A stretch of 64,000 bases of DNA from Liolophura sinensis (lineage: Eukaryota; Mollusca; Polyplacophora; Chitonida; Chitonidae): positions 49,595,116 through 49,659,115 of the forward strand of contig NC_088301.1 in assembly GCF_032854445.1 (NCBI RefSeq), read 5' to 3'. Position 1 is the stretch's first letter, and each line of letters starts with the position of its first letter. The notes beneath the pieces are model-generated. The model did not search any database. It worked only from the letters and a program-made list of their open reading frames with translations, and was not told the origin of the DNA. A program made the translations under genes and the position numbers. This document shows positions 46,501 to 59,200 of this stretch, in pieces.

Positions 46501-49500
46501 ATAAGAATCTAATGGGATAAAAGACACAGAAGGCGGCGATTTGCCAAGCGGGTAGCATCTTGATACCATCTTTAGATATGGTATACGTGTGATTGAGAGC
46601 AAGGTCGTTGTACATGACCTATAGTATCTAGGTTGGTATAGCCTCAAGGTGTCACCCTCCGTCGGTTCACTCCTCATGTAGGTGAATTTTAAAATCAGCT
46701 GACGTTCAAAGATTTGAGATCGCATATGGTTCGGATCAGCTAGGCGCGAGTAAATCTACATTCAGGACATTCTTAGTTACATATAAACAAGTTGTCCGTC
46801 ATGTTATAAAACAAGACAATAAGGATACCTTATTCATATACAGTACATATAAATGCCTTATGAGGGCGATGTTAGCCTAAAAAATAGCCCAAACAACAAC
46901 GCCATGTGTATTCCAGATTACTAGAGTTTAACATGACAAATCCATGTAACATCGTTTCATTAACAAAATAAATCAGAATTGAAGAAATTAGGTGTCTCCA
47001 AAAAATGACGTGCTCACCTGGATGTCAACAAGCGATGTACGCCTCACGCGTTTTCGTACATAAATACACAGTAGCGAATATAGCATGTATATCGAAATTC
47101 TTCAAAAATATCCATGCATGCAGATGAATAAGCGGTGGATATCAAGCTTTGGTTATGCAAAGGCTGTATATCAACCCATCTTGTAAATAAAGGTGAATAT
47201 GAATAGGAGTGTGTTTATGTAAGCAACGAATATGGCTAAGCAATGCATGTAGACAAGCATTGGGATGGGAATAGCAGTTACCTCAACCCACTATATTTAC
47301 AGCTTGTGAACGGTTTATATCAAGGCGAAAATAGGCGACATATCAATCCGTCATATAAAATCATATATGCACTCATGGAATAAGAAGATATTGATGCATA
47401 CATATAGCCTTTATATATTAAGGTAAATGTAGTCCATAATCCATGTTCATATGATAATGCGGCATCTATAAGTGCACATTTATACTATAAAGGGAATGTT
47501 CATGTCCATGCATAACAAGGGACACGGAATGATCAACGAAATATAAAGGTGACATATCCAGTTTAAACAGACATCTGAATTCAAGAATCAAACAGGTATA
47601 GACATAGCAGTTTGCGTCATTAAGAAAAATAGAAACAATCCGAACATCATATACCCTTTTACACTGCTCTTCCCAAAGTTATCAAAACCCGAAAAATGTC
47701 TGTATAAAAAGGGTCTATCGGTATGCAACATGTTAGGTTTGTTGGAATATCGAAATCCCTGATGTAATTGGTAAATTGAAAGCTGACAAGGGTTCGAAGA
47801 TTTTGATGGACAGCCCCTTACCGGCACGCTTTTCATTAGGTTTGGGGGGAATTGAATACAACTTATGAAAAACTTTTATTCTTTTGACATCAATAAACTA
47901 GACACACTTTGCTATTTGATATTCGACCCAAGTCTCCCATTTGTCTGACTATGGCCTAGAGACTGATAAACTTTCAATTCTTCGCACCAGAGACAAGGCG
48001 TTGAATCTGTATGTATGCGGAGCATAAAGTCCCTCATGACATGTGTGCTAACATCCCTCGATATCCACACAGGGTTACATATATTCGGATTTTCTCAAGA
48101 AGATTAGAAACCTTTATTATACACGTATCAGTATAGCCAAGTTAGATAATAAGTTTTCTCGTAAGGCAATTAAATCTGAACAGATACATCTGCTTAATGC
48201 ATACCGGTACGCACAAAGTCGAGGAAAAAAAAACATTATAATTTTAATAATTTATAGTGCCACTACTTTCTTCCATTCCTGCGTACATTACATACATTTT
48301 CTTCATTAGCATACTGTAATCATACAAATTAATCAAGTCACCATCCTCCGCGACCCAACTGACGTTTTGAGCTACAGTGTTCAAATGTTTGTAGACAGTT
48401 GATGACCACAAATTCATTAAATTTGATGTTATCTTTGAGGACTATACCCGTTTATAACCATGCAATTCCAGTATATAAAAGATTTAATTATAAACCAAGC
48501 ATTTGAGCATGCACATTTCAAAGGCCATATGGCAACCGTGGGATATAATAGCTAACATGAAGCAAGAATAAGCACGTGCATTGTCTAGTATAACGTCTAT
48601 ACTTTCCACAGTTGATAACGCTTACAGTTTGTCATATAATTGTGTTAAGTATAATATTTTGCATTAACCCTTTAAGTTTCATCGGCATGTAGTCAGGGCG
48701 AAGTTCGCTGACGGGAAGGAAGAGTAAAACGTAGCAACCTAAGGTGAAGCGTCCTCTTGTATGTAAGAAGCATAATCTACACCTCAATTAAAAAATTAGC
48801 ATAAATTTGCAAGTTAAGACCCTATCTCTGGGAAGAAAGTTATAGTCCGCCTTACATACATCTCAATATGGTACAGCTGCACGGGAATAGTCAACGCAGA
48901 CACGGCCAACGGTTTCTCTATCCGTCATCAATTTTGTTCACTGGATGAGGATTATTCAGGTGGAATAAGACAGGGCTAAAGTAGTTCATATGGCCCTGTA
49001 TGCGAGAGAAATTAAAGATGCAATGTGCGTGATTCAGTGTTGGCATATGACTCGCTGTTTGACATCAGACAGTGTGCGAGCAGCATGCATACATGTGCGG
49101 CCGCTCAGACAAATCACACAGAAGACTCGGCATTCAACCGTGTCGTTAACTGTCACGGCTCCCATCTGATAACCCTGCCAAAAAAGATATACGTCTAAAT
49201 CAATTGTCAATGGATCCCTTTCCCTGAATGCGATAAACGTTCAATAAAGCGCTTGTTTTTTCCACGGAAGATAACATCGAAATGGTATTTTTTTTTCTTT
49301 CCTCGTCACTCTGATGAGCAAAGCCAATTCACCCTCAAAGCGATTAATTGTTGCGGGCTGATCTGGGTACTGATTACTCGCTTCAAAAGGTGGCGGTGGA
49401 CTTTTATGTCAGCTTAACGGCGATCGCTTAGGGGAAAGCTCGGGATTATATATCTGCTACCAAGAGCTTGCGGCTAGGTCAGGACACAGACGAAACACAG

Positions 49501-51290
49501 AACAGAAAATTTCCGCAATATCTGAATTCTAAGCACAACAAAGCCGACAACCGGCCAAAAATATGGAGACAGAGTCCCATTTTTGACTGGCACTATATAC
49601 TTTCGTCTATTTGGGCTAATCAAAGCACAATGTTCACATTCACCAATTGTCTCGATAGGCATGAACATTAGTAGCATACCGGTATACCAGAAAAATTTTA
49701 TAGAGCAAGTATGTGCATATATCACCAGACATAAAATAGCTTATATCTAAATATTTTGAACGACTATATATGTTGAATTACTTTCTTTAGTGCTTTTCAT
49801 CCACATTATCGCTGCCGAAACGGCTTAGGAAATCCAATGACAGCAAAAACAATCATGTGGTATTCACAGCAAAGTTACATCTCTAATACAAAGGCTCTCT
49901 TAAACACTTTGTTCAAGGTCGATTACATAACCACAGCTTACTCCTGTCAACCAGTATGCATGCATGCATGCACATGAAACTAGCACTTTGTTATTGTGTA
50001 TCGACTACTGTTTTCAAGTAGACTTAATTCAAGAGCGTTATAAATGCAATCCAAGAATTGCCACCATGGACTAAGGAGGACAGCCGGCTCAGGAATTATA
50101 CACGTGCCGATAATTAACGCTATATGCTAAGATAGACGTCTCTTTATCCAAGCTACTGTAGTAATACATTTTTACCATTTTGAAAGAGCATTAACAGGAC
50201 ATCTATCACCGTGCCAATGTCAACGTGAGCAAAATCACAATTAACACTTTAAAGAAACACTACCAGCAGCTGTAACTAACATTCGCCTGTTATCTGGGTG
50301 ATGCTAGAATGGACTGTGTTGATGCAGTAGAATATTCTGTTAAATATAACACCCATATTCTATTTATTGAACATAACCATTCTATTAGACTAACAGAAAG
50401 TTATGTTCAGTGTGACGCAACATTGTGTTGTATTTACAGAATTCATTCACAATTTGCTATCACTTTTAGGTTCGGTCACAACATACAAAAAGTGCATATT
50501 GAGCTTAATTTAATCAGTGTTAATAACCACTGATGCGTCAAGGTCATCTCGCTAATTCGTGCATGCCATAAATACATATATAGGCTTAGAAACAAATCCG
50601 CGGTCAAAACAATATCTACAAGTCTATATGGCCAAGTGTATACTCTAAATATAAAGACATCAGCAAGGTAAAATCCAGGTAATTTAGCTCTATGCCCGTG
50701 GGGTGTGAGGGTCAGTCATGTGGGCGGAGCACAGCAAATATTTTAATTTGTGGGTGTGCTTCTAGCAAACAACCGAATCAATTCATTTTAAAATAAAAAC
50801 TTGCAAGAATCTTCCCAAAAACGTTTCCTGCGTCAGGCAGAAAAGAAGTGACATGTATTTAAGGCGTTCTAAGGTCAAAATATCAGCCGAGTTAATTACA
50901 TGTCTACAAAAATAATTGCATAAGGCAGTATACCAGTGCCTAATCAGTAAATTTTTTTTCTTACTTATTCAGCTTACTGTCACTTGCAAAAGTCAACGAT
51001 AATTCACCTCATATAAATATGTAAATAAAATTAAACACTACATTTTCACCTGCAGGGGTTAACTCAAGTAAATAAAAACGTATAAAAAGCCATGCATCGT
51101 TGCAGAATTAAATAATCCGTTTTCACCTGCAGGGATGGATTCATGTGTCTTAAATATGTCGTGAGAAAATCTGAGTTTGGTTAGCTGACAACCAGCGAAA
51201 CACCTTCTGGCCACCTAGCGTTGGTGAGTAAACGGCGGGTTAACACGACTTCGCTGGTACAGTAAGTCTACGTCAATTACTGATGGACAG

Positions 51291-51308
51291 TATATATATA
51301 TATATATA
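51291..51308. repeat. (TA)9 microsatellite
   Basis: Nine uninterrupted TA units. Confidence 0.9.
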
Positions 51309-54106
51309 CAGAAATGTCTTGAGGGTATATCGTAGGACTCGTACGTGTGCACAATACAATTTATAGCACAACAGGTGTAGGGTAGTAATTGTCGCCTATG
51401 ACTTCCGATGGAAGACAAGATAAAAAAAGCAGAAGAAAAAAAAAAACAATGTGTCAAGCGGGAAAATAAAACATAATGAAGGACACCTGTTAGTTAACGA
51501 GCAGAAGTCAGCTGGCCAAGTTAACCTCGAATTTTGCCGCCTTTCTGTCGGTGAGCCCCAGAGAAAACGGATTTAATTGGAATTGGCCCATCAACAATCT
51601 AGTTGCCATTGGTTATAACCTACTTTTTTGTCGTCAACAGCTTTGGGCATTTTAGCAGCATTTATTTTTGACAGGCTGCATTCACTGAATAAATAGATAT
51701 ATAGCTATAACCAGGGCCTAGAAATGCGTGAAATCTCTTAAAATGATTACTAGACCAGGTCCAGACTACAGCTATACACACAGAACTCCTGTGTATATTC
51801 CTTTAACCCTTTTCTGTAGCACATAAAGACCTGCTGAAGACATATTAATAAACCCCGTTTTTTTAGTGTTTTGTATGGTGTCTGGGCTCTCTGCGTAACA
51901 GCCATGCCAGAGTCCTACAGTACCAGGCAATAATGAGTTTCGGTGTGACGTACACCGACGTAAACTACCCACGTCACACGCACTACGACGGAGACCCTCT
52001 ATCCATATTAGGCATGCCCAGATAGCGCAGTTTACAACTATGATGGGCTGCCTACACACGACCTAAACGCTTCCAATAGGATAAGTCCAGGATAAAATAA
52101 ATACAACATATGTATACATAACCGTTGTACTGATGGACAGTCTGCTGTACTGCAATATCCGAAAGGCAGTTAAGGTAAATCTATAACGGAATCATACAAA
52201 ATAACTCGAGACGTTTTGGCCTACGTTTTACGATGTGACATGATCTTCCCAATGAATTAAGTAGGCCTATAATAATACATGCAGTTAGGGATTCAGATGA
52301 AAGCTGTCCTACACCCGTGGTACTGAGTGTGTATTCTCCCCAAATGCCAAGCGTGCTAGTTATACTCTTTAATGAAAGATTCTAAGCCAACTAAGACTTA
52401 ACTTCAAGATAAGGCCAAAATCAACGTTACACAACAATGCGACAGACTCACCGGTACATGTACATACATATCCCATGTTAGGTCTACTTGATTCACAAAC
52501 CAGATATACCATTTACACATCGTGAAGCTTACGTGTTTGGAAAAAATATACAAAAGCATGCTTTCATATAGTTCATATAGTATATATGTACACAAATCGT
52601 CAACAAACTCGAGCGTTAAACTGGATTTAATCAAATCACGGTCAAACAAATGAACTCGACATTTATCCCTTGTGTTTACATCAAATTGTGTGTTAGAATA
52701 AAAAGATTACGAGAGGAAAAAAAAAAGATAACTCAAGCGTGCATGTTTATACGATTGGAAATGAGAAAGTATTATAAATTTCATTCTGCAGACGAAGGGA
52801 GATAACCGATTTTAGCGTAATCATCTTTGTACTTGTAGACCGTTGGCATTTCTTACACTACACTTTAACATGCTCGAAATTGCAACAACATCTAGATCAA
52901 CTCCATTTTATCAAAGCATACATGTGGATTTTATTTTCTCACACCAGGGATATATTTCAATGTAAAATGACCTCAAGGAATGCTAAAGGCAACAACGACA
53001 AAAGTCAGAAAATTCTCTATCAGAGATTTCAGCATTAACAAGCTAACTTCAAGAGGTAAATAGTGCATATACTCCATATCAGATGCACTGTGCGGAAAGA
53101 AATATCTACATAAGTTCAAAATGATGAGAGCCATGGACTGTCCGCTTTTTGAAGTCTATGGACTGGGTTATAAATATTTATTTAAAGTACCTGAAATAAG
53201 ATTGATTGCCAGGTGCACAAGGCATTAACACCACTTGCCTTTATCAATTTGTTGACACAAACAATTCACTACAGAGATTAAGACCATATTCCAAAACATT
53301 ACTCATGACTGTCATAAAACTGTCCAGCTCTCATCATTATGCTAATTTTATCTTGTTTCTCTTGGGAGAGGATTAAAACTTTTATTGCCCATAAACAAAG
53401 CAGCAAGTAGCTTCAGAGGTTTCCGGAAACAACACTTGCTTTGATATGATCTACGCAAATCTACAAGGGCCAATTCATGTCTCTTATACAAAATCTAACT
53501 GATGTGCAGTCACCTTTTAAGCTTTCTTCACAACCCCATTATGACCTTATGGCCATTCTGTTATCACCAGGGCTTCCAGACACAAGCACTGTTTACAAGT
53601 TAAAGCTGTGCCAGAAAGACAATAAAACATATTCACTTTTTGCAAGGCCACCTTTGATGCAGCCCTCTTCAAAAGACTATCACCTTGATGGGGTGTGAAG
53701 TTATAGGGTTATTCTTTTCCATTTATTTGCTTGAAACAAAACTTTGTTTTACAACAAAGACTTCAGTCGTTTGTACACAATGAAATGCTTCACGTCACAT
53801 CATCAACTCTTAAGAACAAGTATTTTAAAGTCTTGCTTTGTGCCTGAATGAAAGACACTTGGGATTCTTTATTTTATGAAAACATGAAAGGTCTAAATAC
53901 CTAAGTACAGGTACCGACATAATGCTATCACAGTATCAAACCATGCCACAACCACACCATTCCTCTTACATGAGCATCTAGACTATTACACTACATACAA
54001 GTCGAAAGTGATTTAGTTGGTACAGTTTTAACCATTTAATACCTAGCTGGTAAAAGCTTGATGATACTGGTAGTACCATAGCTTGTTGTATTTGTGAGAC
54101 CGCCTG

Positions 54107-55605
54107 TACCATGGCTTGTTATGCAAGGGCAGCACTGTCCCTACTGCATGAACCATGTTATGGATGGGCGGTACTGCCCATACAATGGCTTGTTATGGAT
54201 GGGTAGTACTGCATGAACCATGGCTTGTTATGGATGGGTCGTACTGCTCATACCATGGCTTGTTATACATGGGTGGTACTGCATGAACCTTGGCTAGTTA
54301 TGGATGGGTGGCACTGCATGAGCCATGTTATGGATGGGTGGTACTGCCCATACCATGGCTTGTTATGGATGGGTGGTACTGCCCATACCATGGCTTGTTA
54401 TGGATGGTTGGCACTGCCCATAACATGGCTTGTTATACATGGGTGGTACTGCATGAACCTTGGCTAGTTATGGATGGGTGGTACTGCATGAGCCATGTTA
54501 TGGATGGGCAGACTGCCCATACAATGGCTTGTTATTGATGCGTAGTACTGCACGAACCATGGATTGTTATGGATGGTTGGCACTGCCCATACCATGGCTT
54601 GTTATGGATGGGTGGTACTGCCCATACCATGGCTTGTTATGGATGGGTGGCACTGCCCATACCATGGCCTGTTATGGATGGTTGGCACTGCCCATACCAT
54701 GGCTTGTTATGGATGGGTGGTACTGCCCATACCATGGCTTGTTATGGATGGGTGGCACTGCCCATACCATGGCTTGTTATGGATGGGTGGTACTGCCCAT
54801 ACCATGGCTTGTTATGGATGGGTGGTACTGCCCATACCATGGCTTGTTATGGATGGGTGGTACTGCCCATACCATGGCTTGTTATGGATGGTTGGCACTG
54901 CCCATACCATGGCTTGTTATGGATGGGTGGTACTGCCCATACCATGGCTTGTTATGGATGGGTGGTCCTGTATGAAATATTGATGGGTGGTACTGCATGA
55001 GCCATGGCATGGATGGGTGGTACTGCATGGATGGGTGGTACTGTGTTAATAATGTGCCATACTGCTCGTATCATGTTATGACCCATGCCTTGTTATGAAT
55101 GGGTGGTATTGCATGAACCGTGGCTTGTTACTGATGGGTGTTACTGCATGAACCATGATATGGATGGGTAGTACTGCATTTACCATGGCTTGTTATTGAT
55201 GAGTGGTCCTGTATGAAATATTGATGGGTGGTACTGCATGAGCCATGGCATGGATGGGTGGTACTGCATGGATGGGTGGTACTGCACATACAATGGCTTG
55301 TTGCTGATGGGTGGTCCTGTATGAACCATGGCTTGTTACTGATGGGTGTTACTGCATGAACCATGATATAGATGGGTAGTACTGCACATGCAATGGCTTA
55401 GTATAGATGAGTGGTCCTGTATGAACCATGGCTTGTTATTGATGGGTGGTACTGCATGAACCATGGCATGGATGGGTGGTACTGCACATACAATGGCTTG
55501 TTGTTGATGGGTGGTCCTGTATGAACCATGGCTTGTTATGGATCGGTGGTACCACATGAACTATGGCTTGTTATGGATCAGTGGTACTGCCTGAACAACA
55601 GTTTG
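54107..55605. repeat. 35-bp minisatellite, roughly 40 copies
   Basis: Unit about TTATGGATGGGTGGTACTGC followed by CCATACCATGGCTTG. Spacing is exactly 35 bp in the homogeneous core (about 54566-54960). Variant units with 'gcatgaaccatg' or lacking parts lie at both flanks, and decayed traces reach about 55700. The unit has no stop in any + frame, so three overlapping open frames (up to 171 codons, Trp/Met/Tyr-rich, 35-residue period) arise. I read these as by-products, not genes. The array lies within about 400 bp of the CDPF1 poly(A) signal. Confidence 0.95.
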
Positions 55606-56002
55606 CTACAGCTGCATGATACTGTACCATAGCATGTCAAGCCTAGGAGATACTGCCTGTACAAGTCACAGTCGGCTTGCAGTTGTACCACAGCTTGCTG
55701 TGGCTGGAAACAACTGTCTGGAAATTTGTACTGTGACCATCTTAGACCATCCTGAGACAATCTCTTCAGCTTGCATCCCCAAATCTAATAGGAACATGTC
55801 ATAAACCTGTCATCAACTGGGGGTCTGTTGCAAGTTCTTGCTCACTTCCTGTAATCATAAACTTTGAATTACACTTATATAATAACAAAACTGACATGGG
55901 AATGTTGAACTACGGAGAATTAAGCAGACATTTCCATCTTAAACCATTTTATGAAAAAGAAAAAAAAGTTCTCTATTTACAGTATTATAAAGACAAATTA
56001 TT

Positions 56003-56008
56003 TTTATT
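56003..56008 (-). terminator. Candidate polyadenylation signal of CDPF1
   Basis: AATAAA on the minus strand, about 140 bp beyond the stop at 56148-56150. It is the first good signal I see after the last exon, though the tract is generally AT-rich. Confidence 0.4.
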
Positions 56009-56147
56009 TCAACTATTTTTAATGACATCATGACAAAAAAATAATTACACTGGTTATTTATAGTAAGAAAAATTCAATGAAAAAAATAAAAAACATTATT
56101 AGGCTATTTGTAGTAACATCAGTAGTAAGACATGCCATAGCTAACAA

Positions 56148-56240
56148 TCAACCTACTTGTTGAATCTGAGATGGGAACTCTTCTAATTTATTAGCAGCAC
56201 ATGCAAGGCAGAATCTTTTGGTGTAAAACACACTACAGCT
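56148..56240 (-). CDS. CDPF1: CDPF1 last recognised exon
   Basis: It encodes SCSVFYTKRFCLACAANKLE, then EFPSQIQQVG and TGA at 56150-56148. The acceptor is a good pyrimidine tract plus cag. Vertebrate CDPF1 continues past the EFP..I.Q stretch with a Lys/Arg-rich tail, whereas here the frame stops two codons after QQ. Because the sequence there is CAA|GTAGGT, a splice donor to a further short exon is possible. Confidence 0.82.
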   Translation of the reverse strand, partial: SCSVFYTKRFCLACAANKLEEFPSQIQQVG

Positions 56241-59200
56241 CTGAAAAAGAAATTAAAGAACTGTGAAATGTTTAATATCAAAACCACAAGGCACTCAAAT
56301 ATTCCTGAACACCAGGAAGGTATGTTAACATACAAGAACAAGATACATAACTGTAGAGCTGAGTGAAAAGGGGCACGGTGATATTCCTACATGTACAAGG
56401 AACATATTACAATAGTGCAATACACTAATTACACCAGCACAATAGCTGCTATTGACTTGCTTTACCAATTAAGAAACCCAACTGTGAAATTAGACCACAC
56501 AGTTTGTAACTTTCTTCCTTCGAGCATGCTTACAGGCAGCCTCTTAAAGGCATAATTCTTTCAAAATATTTTCAGGACAAAGTTATATGCTATTGTAAAA
56601 TTCTATGCTCACTGTCGTTTGAGGAATATTTTCCATCTGCATAAAAGTTGCCAAGGGGTATGACAGTTTTTCATCCATGCATAAAAGACAGACAGCAGAT
56701 GGTGGAAAGAAGCCTCTAGGTTAAACTGACATACAGACGTTCTTAAATCTTAACCATAGCAAAGAATGGGAGTAAGCTAGGCTGTGGGTGGCAAAAAAAA
56801 CAAACAAAAAAAAATGCAACCTTTTTGCTAAAACTGTGTAGGCAGAGAAGGTAACAATCGTATGATAAAAACATCCCATTGGTATGGTTATAAGTGGAAT
56901 GATGACCAGCTAGAGCTAGTTGTTGGGTGGCTGACTTTGAATCGTGTGTACTTTTGTATAATGGTAGAGTGCATGTCCAATAGGCATACATGTGACAACA
57001 GCTTAACAACACATCACAATACAGCGATTTGGGGTCACGTGTGACAATAATACTCGTGTGCAAACTTGTCATGAACTATATTTGATACTGAAATATTTCT
57101 TTTAATACCCTTTTAAATACAATAAATTATATGTATTTTCTATGTTCGTTTAAATCATACTTGAAAAAGATCATATAAGAAGAGAACTTTCATGCTTTTT
57201 ATTTATTCAATTTTTTTGTTTGGTCATGTTTAGAATGGAGTGGTATTAATATTATCCTCTTTTCCTCTATGATATGGAGTTGTAAATGGCTTCTCAGTTA
57301 TCAACATTAGATTGAGCAAAATGAAATTGATTAAAATACACAAATTGAACTTAAGCGTTATGTGCATAATGTCATTTCACTACATATATGTAGATCAGCT
57401 TCATACACACTGTAAACCACAAAATATTTGAATGATTTCAGTATACTGTAATATTAGTAATGGTACATGGATGGATATGAGTGATAGATTATGTTATATT
57501 ATGATAACGTGAAGACATGGCATACTAATTATTCAGACAATGAGCTTTTTAATGCATGTTTTTGAATTCCAAAGAAAGTAAGACAAATACAGGGTAAGAT
57601 TCCAGCATGCCAGTTTGGAAAAGTCAAAGTATGAAATGTTCTTTGAATGCTAATTTTATTAATTTATTTCAATGTCCATGCTAATCATTTACCTTTAGTG
57701 ATAGCTTTTGACAATTAAGTGTTATGCTGACAAAAACATATCCCAATTTGAATGTCTTCAACCTGAAACTATACAAAATACTTAACTTTCAAATATTGGC
57801 TACACAAATTTGCTTCGTGGAATGCACCCCAGGGCACTAAACTTGATAAAAAAAATTTTTATAAAAAATAATATTTGATAAAAACAAATAAAAGCACAAA
57901 TTAGCAATAGTGGCGAAATCTTCCCAAAAAACGATGTATCACCATGCAGTTGGGACCTTCTTCAATGAATGGCCCATGTTCAAAAAATATGATGGTGAAA
58001 TCTTTGACACATCGATCAACCAAATGCTCAACCAACAGAGTGTCACCACTTGTCACAACTAAAAATATGACAAGTGACACTGTATCCTTCAATACTGCGG
58101 TGAATCTCATTACATGTATAAACAGAGTGCTGTGGTTAAAAATCCAGGTTTATGAATATACCTAATTTACAAGTAGTATCACATGATAATTACTGGCAAT
58201 GTACATCTCCTGTATTTTACTGTTGTCTTTCCCACCATTAATGCAAATGCCACTCACAAACTTGAACAAAAAGACATTTATACCTCTTTTCATTTTTTTT
58301 TTGTTATCAGATCACTAGCAGTACAGGTGAGAGTCAGGTGACCAGGTGTTAAAAAGAGCCTTAAGGTGAATGAATCAAAAATAATGATGCTCTGCTTTTC
58401 CCCTACACTTCATTAATTTTAACAAATAGCAGCTAGGAATAGTAAATAAAAAAAATACACATTCAGATTCAATTTACCAAAAAAAAAAAAAAAACCGCAC
58501 TAGTATTCATTAATAGGGGTGCATATAATTTACAGCTAGAAATTTTACACATCTGTGCTGTCTGAACAAAAGCAGCTTGTGTTTATGCTGTCACACACTG
58601 AATTTACACATACACAAAAAGATAGGATACATGCTAGAAGCTCACACACAAATTTTAAAAACTATGCGCCCACAGGCAGTTTAGAATTTAGTTTTATACA
58701 TGTGTTACAAGTATCCCATGATTAATATAAAATGATTCACACCGGTACAAATTACCATGACATTTGCATAATCATTGTGATTTCCATTTTTTAGTATTAA
58801 TCGCCATCTCAATACTTCCACAAGGGTTCACTCCATTTGCCAGCAATGCACAGTTTATCAGTAGACTCATTGTTTTAGGAATCTAAATAGAAGATAAAAC
58901 TTTGCAAATCTGCTCATCCCATGCTTATTAGAAGACTACATGCTCACACCACCTGGTAATGCAAAATCTGAAAATTAAGTACAAAGCAAACTGTCTACAG
59001 ATACAGTGCTATAAATTACAAGAAACAGAAAGTGAGAGAAAAATGACTTGATCGTCTATCTTCTCAGTCATTATTAGTAACTAATTTCAAATGTACAGTG
59101 GTATTCCATGTGGTAATCCTCAAAGCCAATTTTAACACTATAGGTTGGATTTATAAAAATAGATCACCAAAAGCAGTAATGATTAACACTGTAATGTTGA

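Larger units (their letters stand above)
42721..54090. other. Long intergenic region, no gene recognised
   Basis: About 11 kb of AT-rich sequence. It holds a SINE tail at 43485-43545, an (ATG)n stretch at about 44417-44430, a GC-richer unidentified segment at 45030-45310 and a (TA)9 at 51291-51308. The word TTTCACCTGCAGGG occurs twice, near 51043 and 51120. No conserved exon was recognised. Confidence 0.45.

Noticed and set aside
54460..55000. Three overlapping + frames of 139-171 codons, Trp/Met/Tyr-rich
   Set aside because: All three arise from the same stop-free 35-bp unit. Real proteins do not use all frames of one repeat, and there is no start context or homologue.
57901..58110. 69-codon minus frame (MRFTAVLKDTV start) in the CDPF1 intron
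   Set aside because: Somewhat protein-like, but no homologue is recognised, the opposite strand is equally open, and no splice sites fit the CDPF1 frame.
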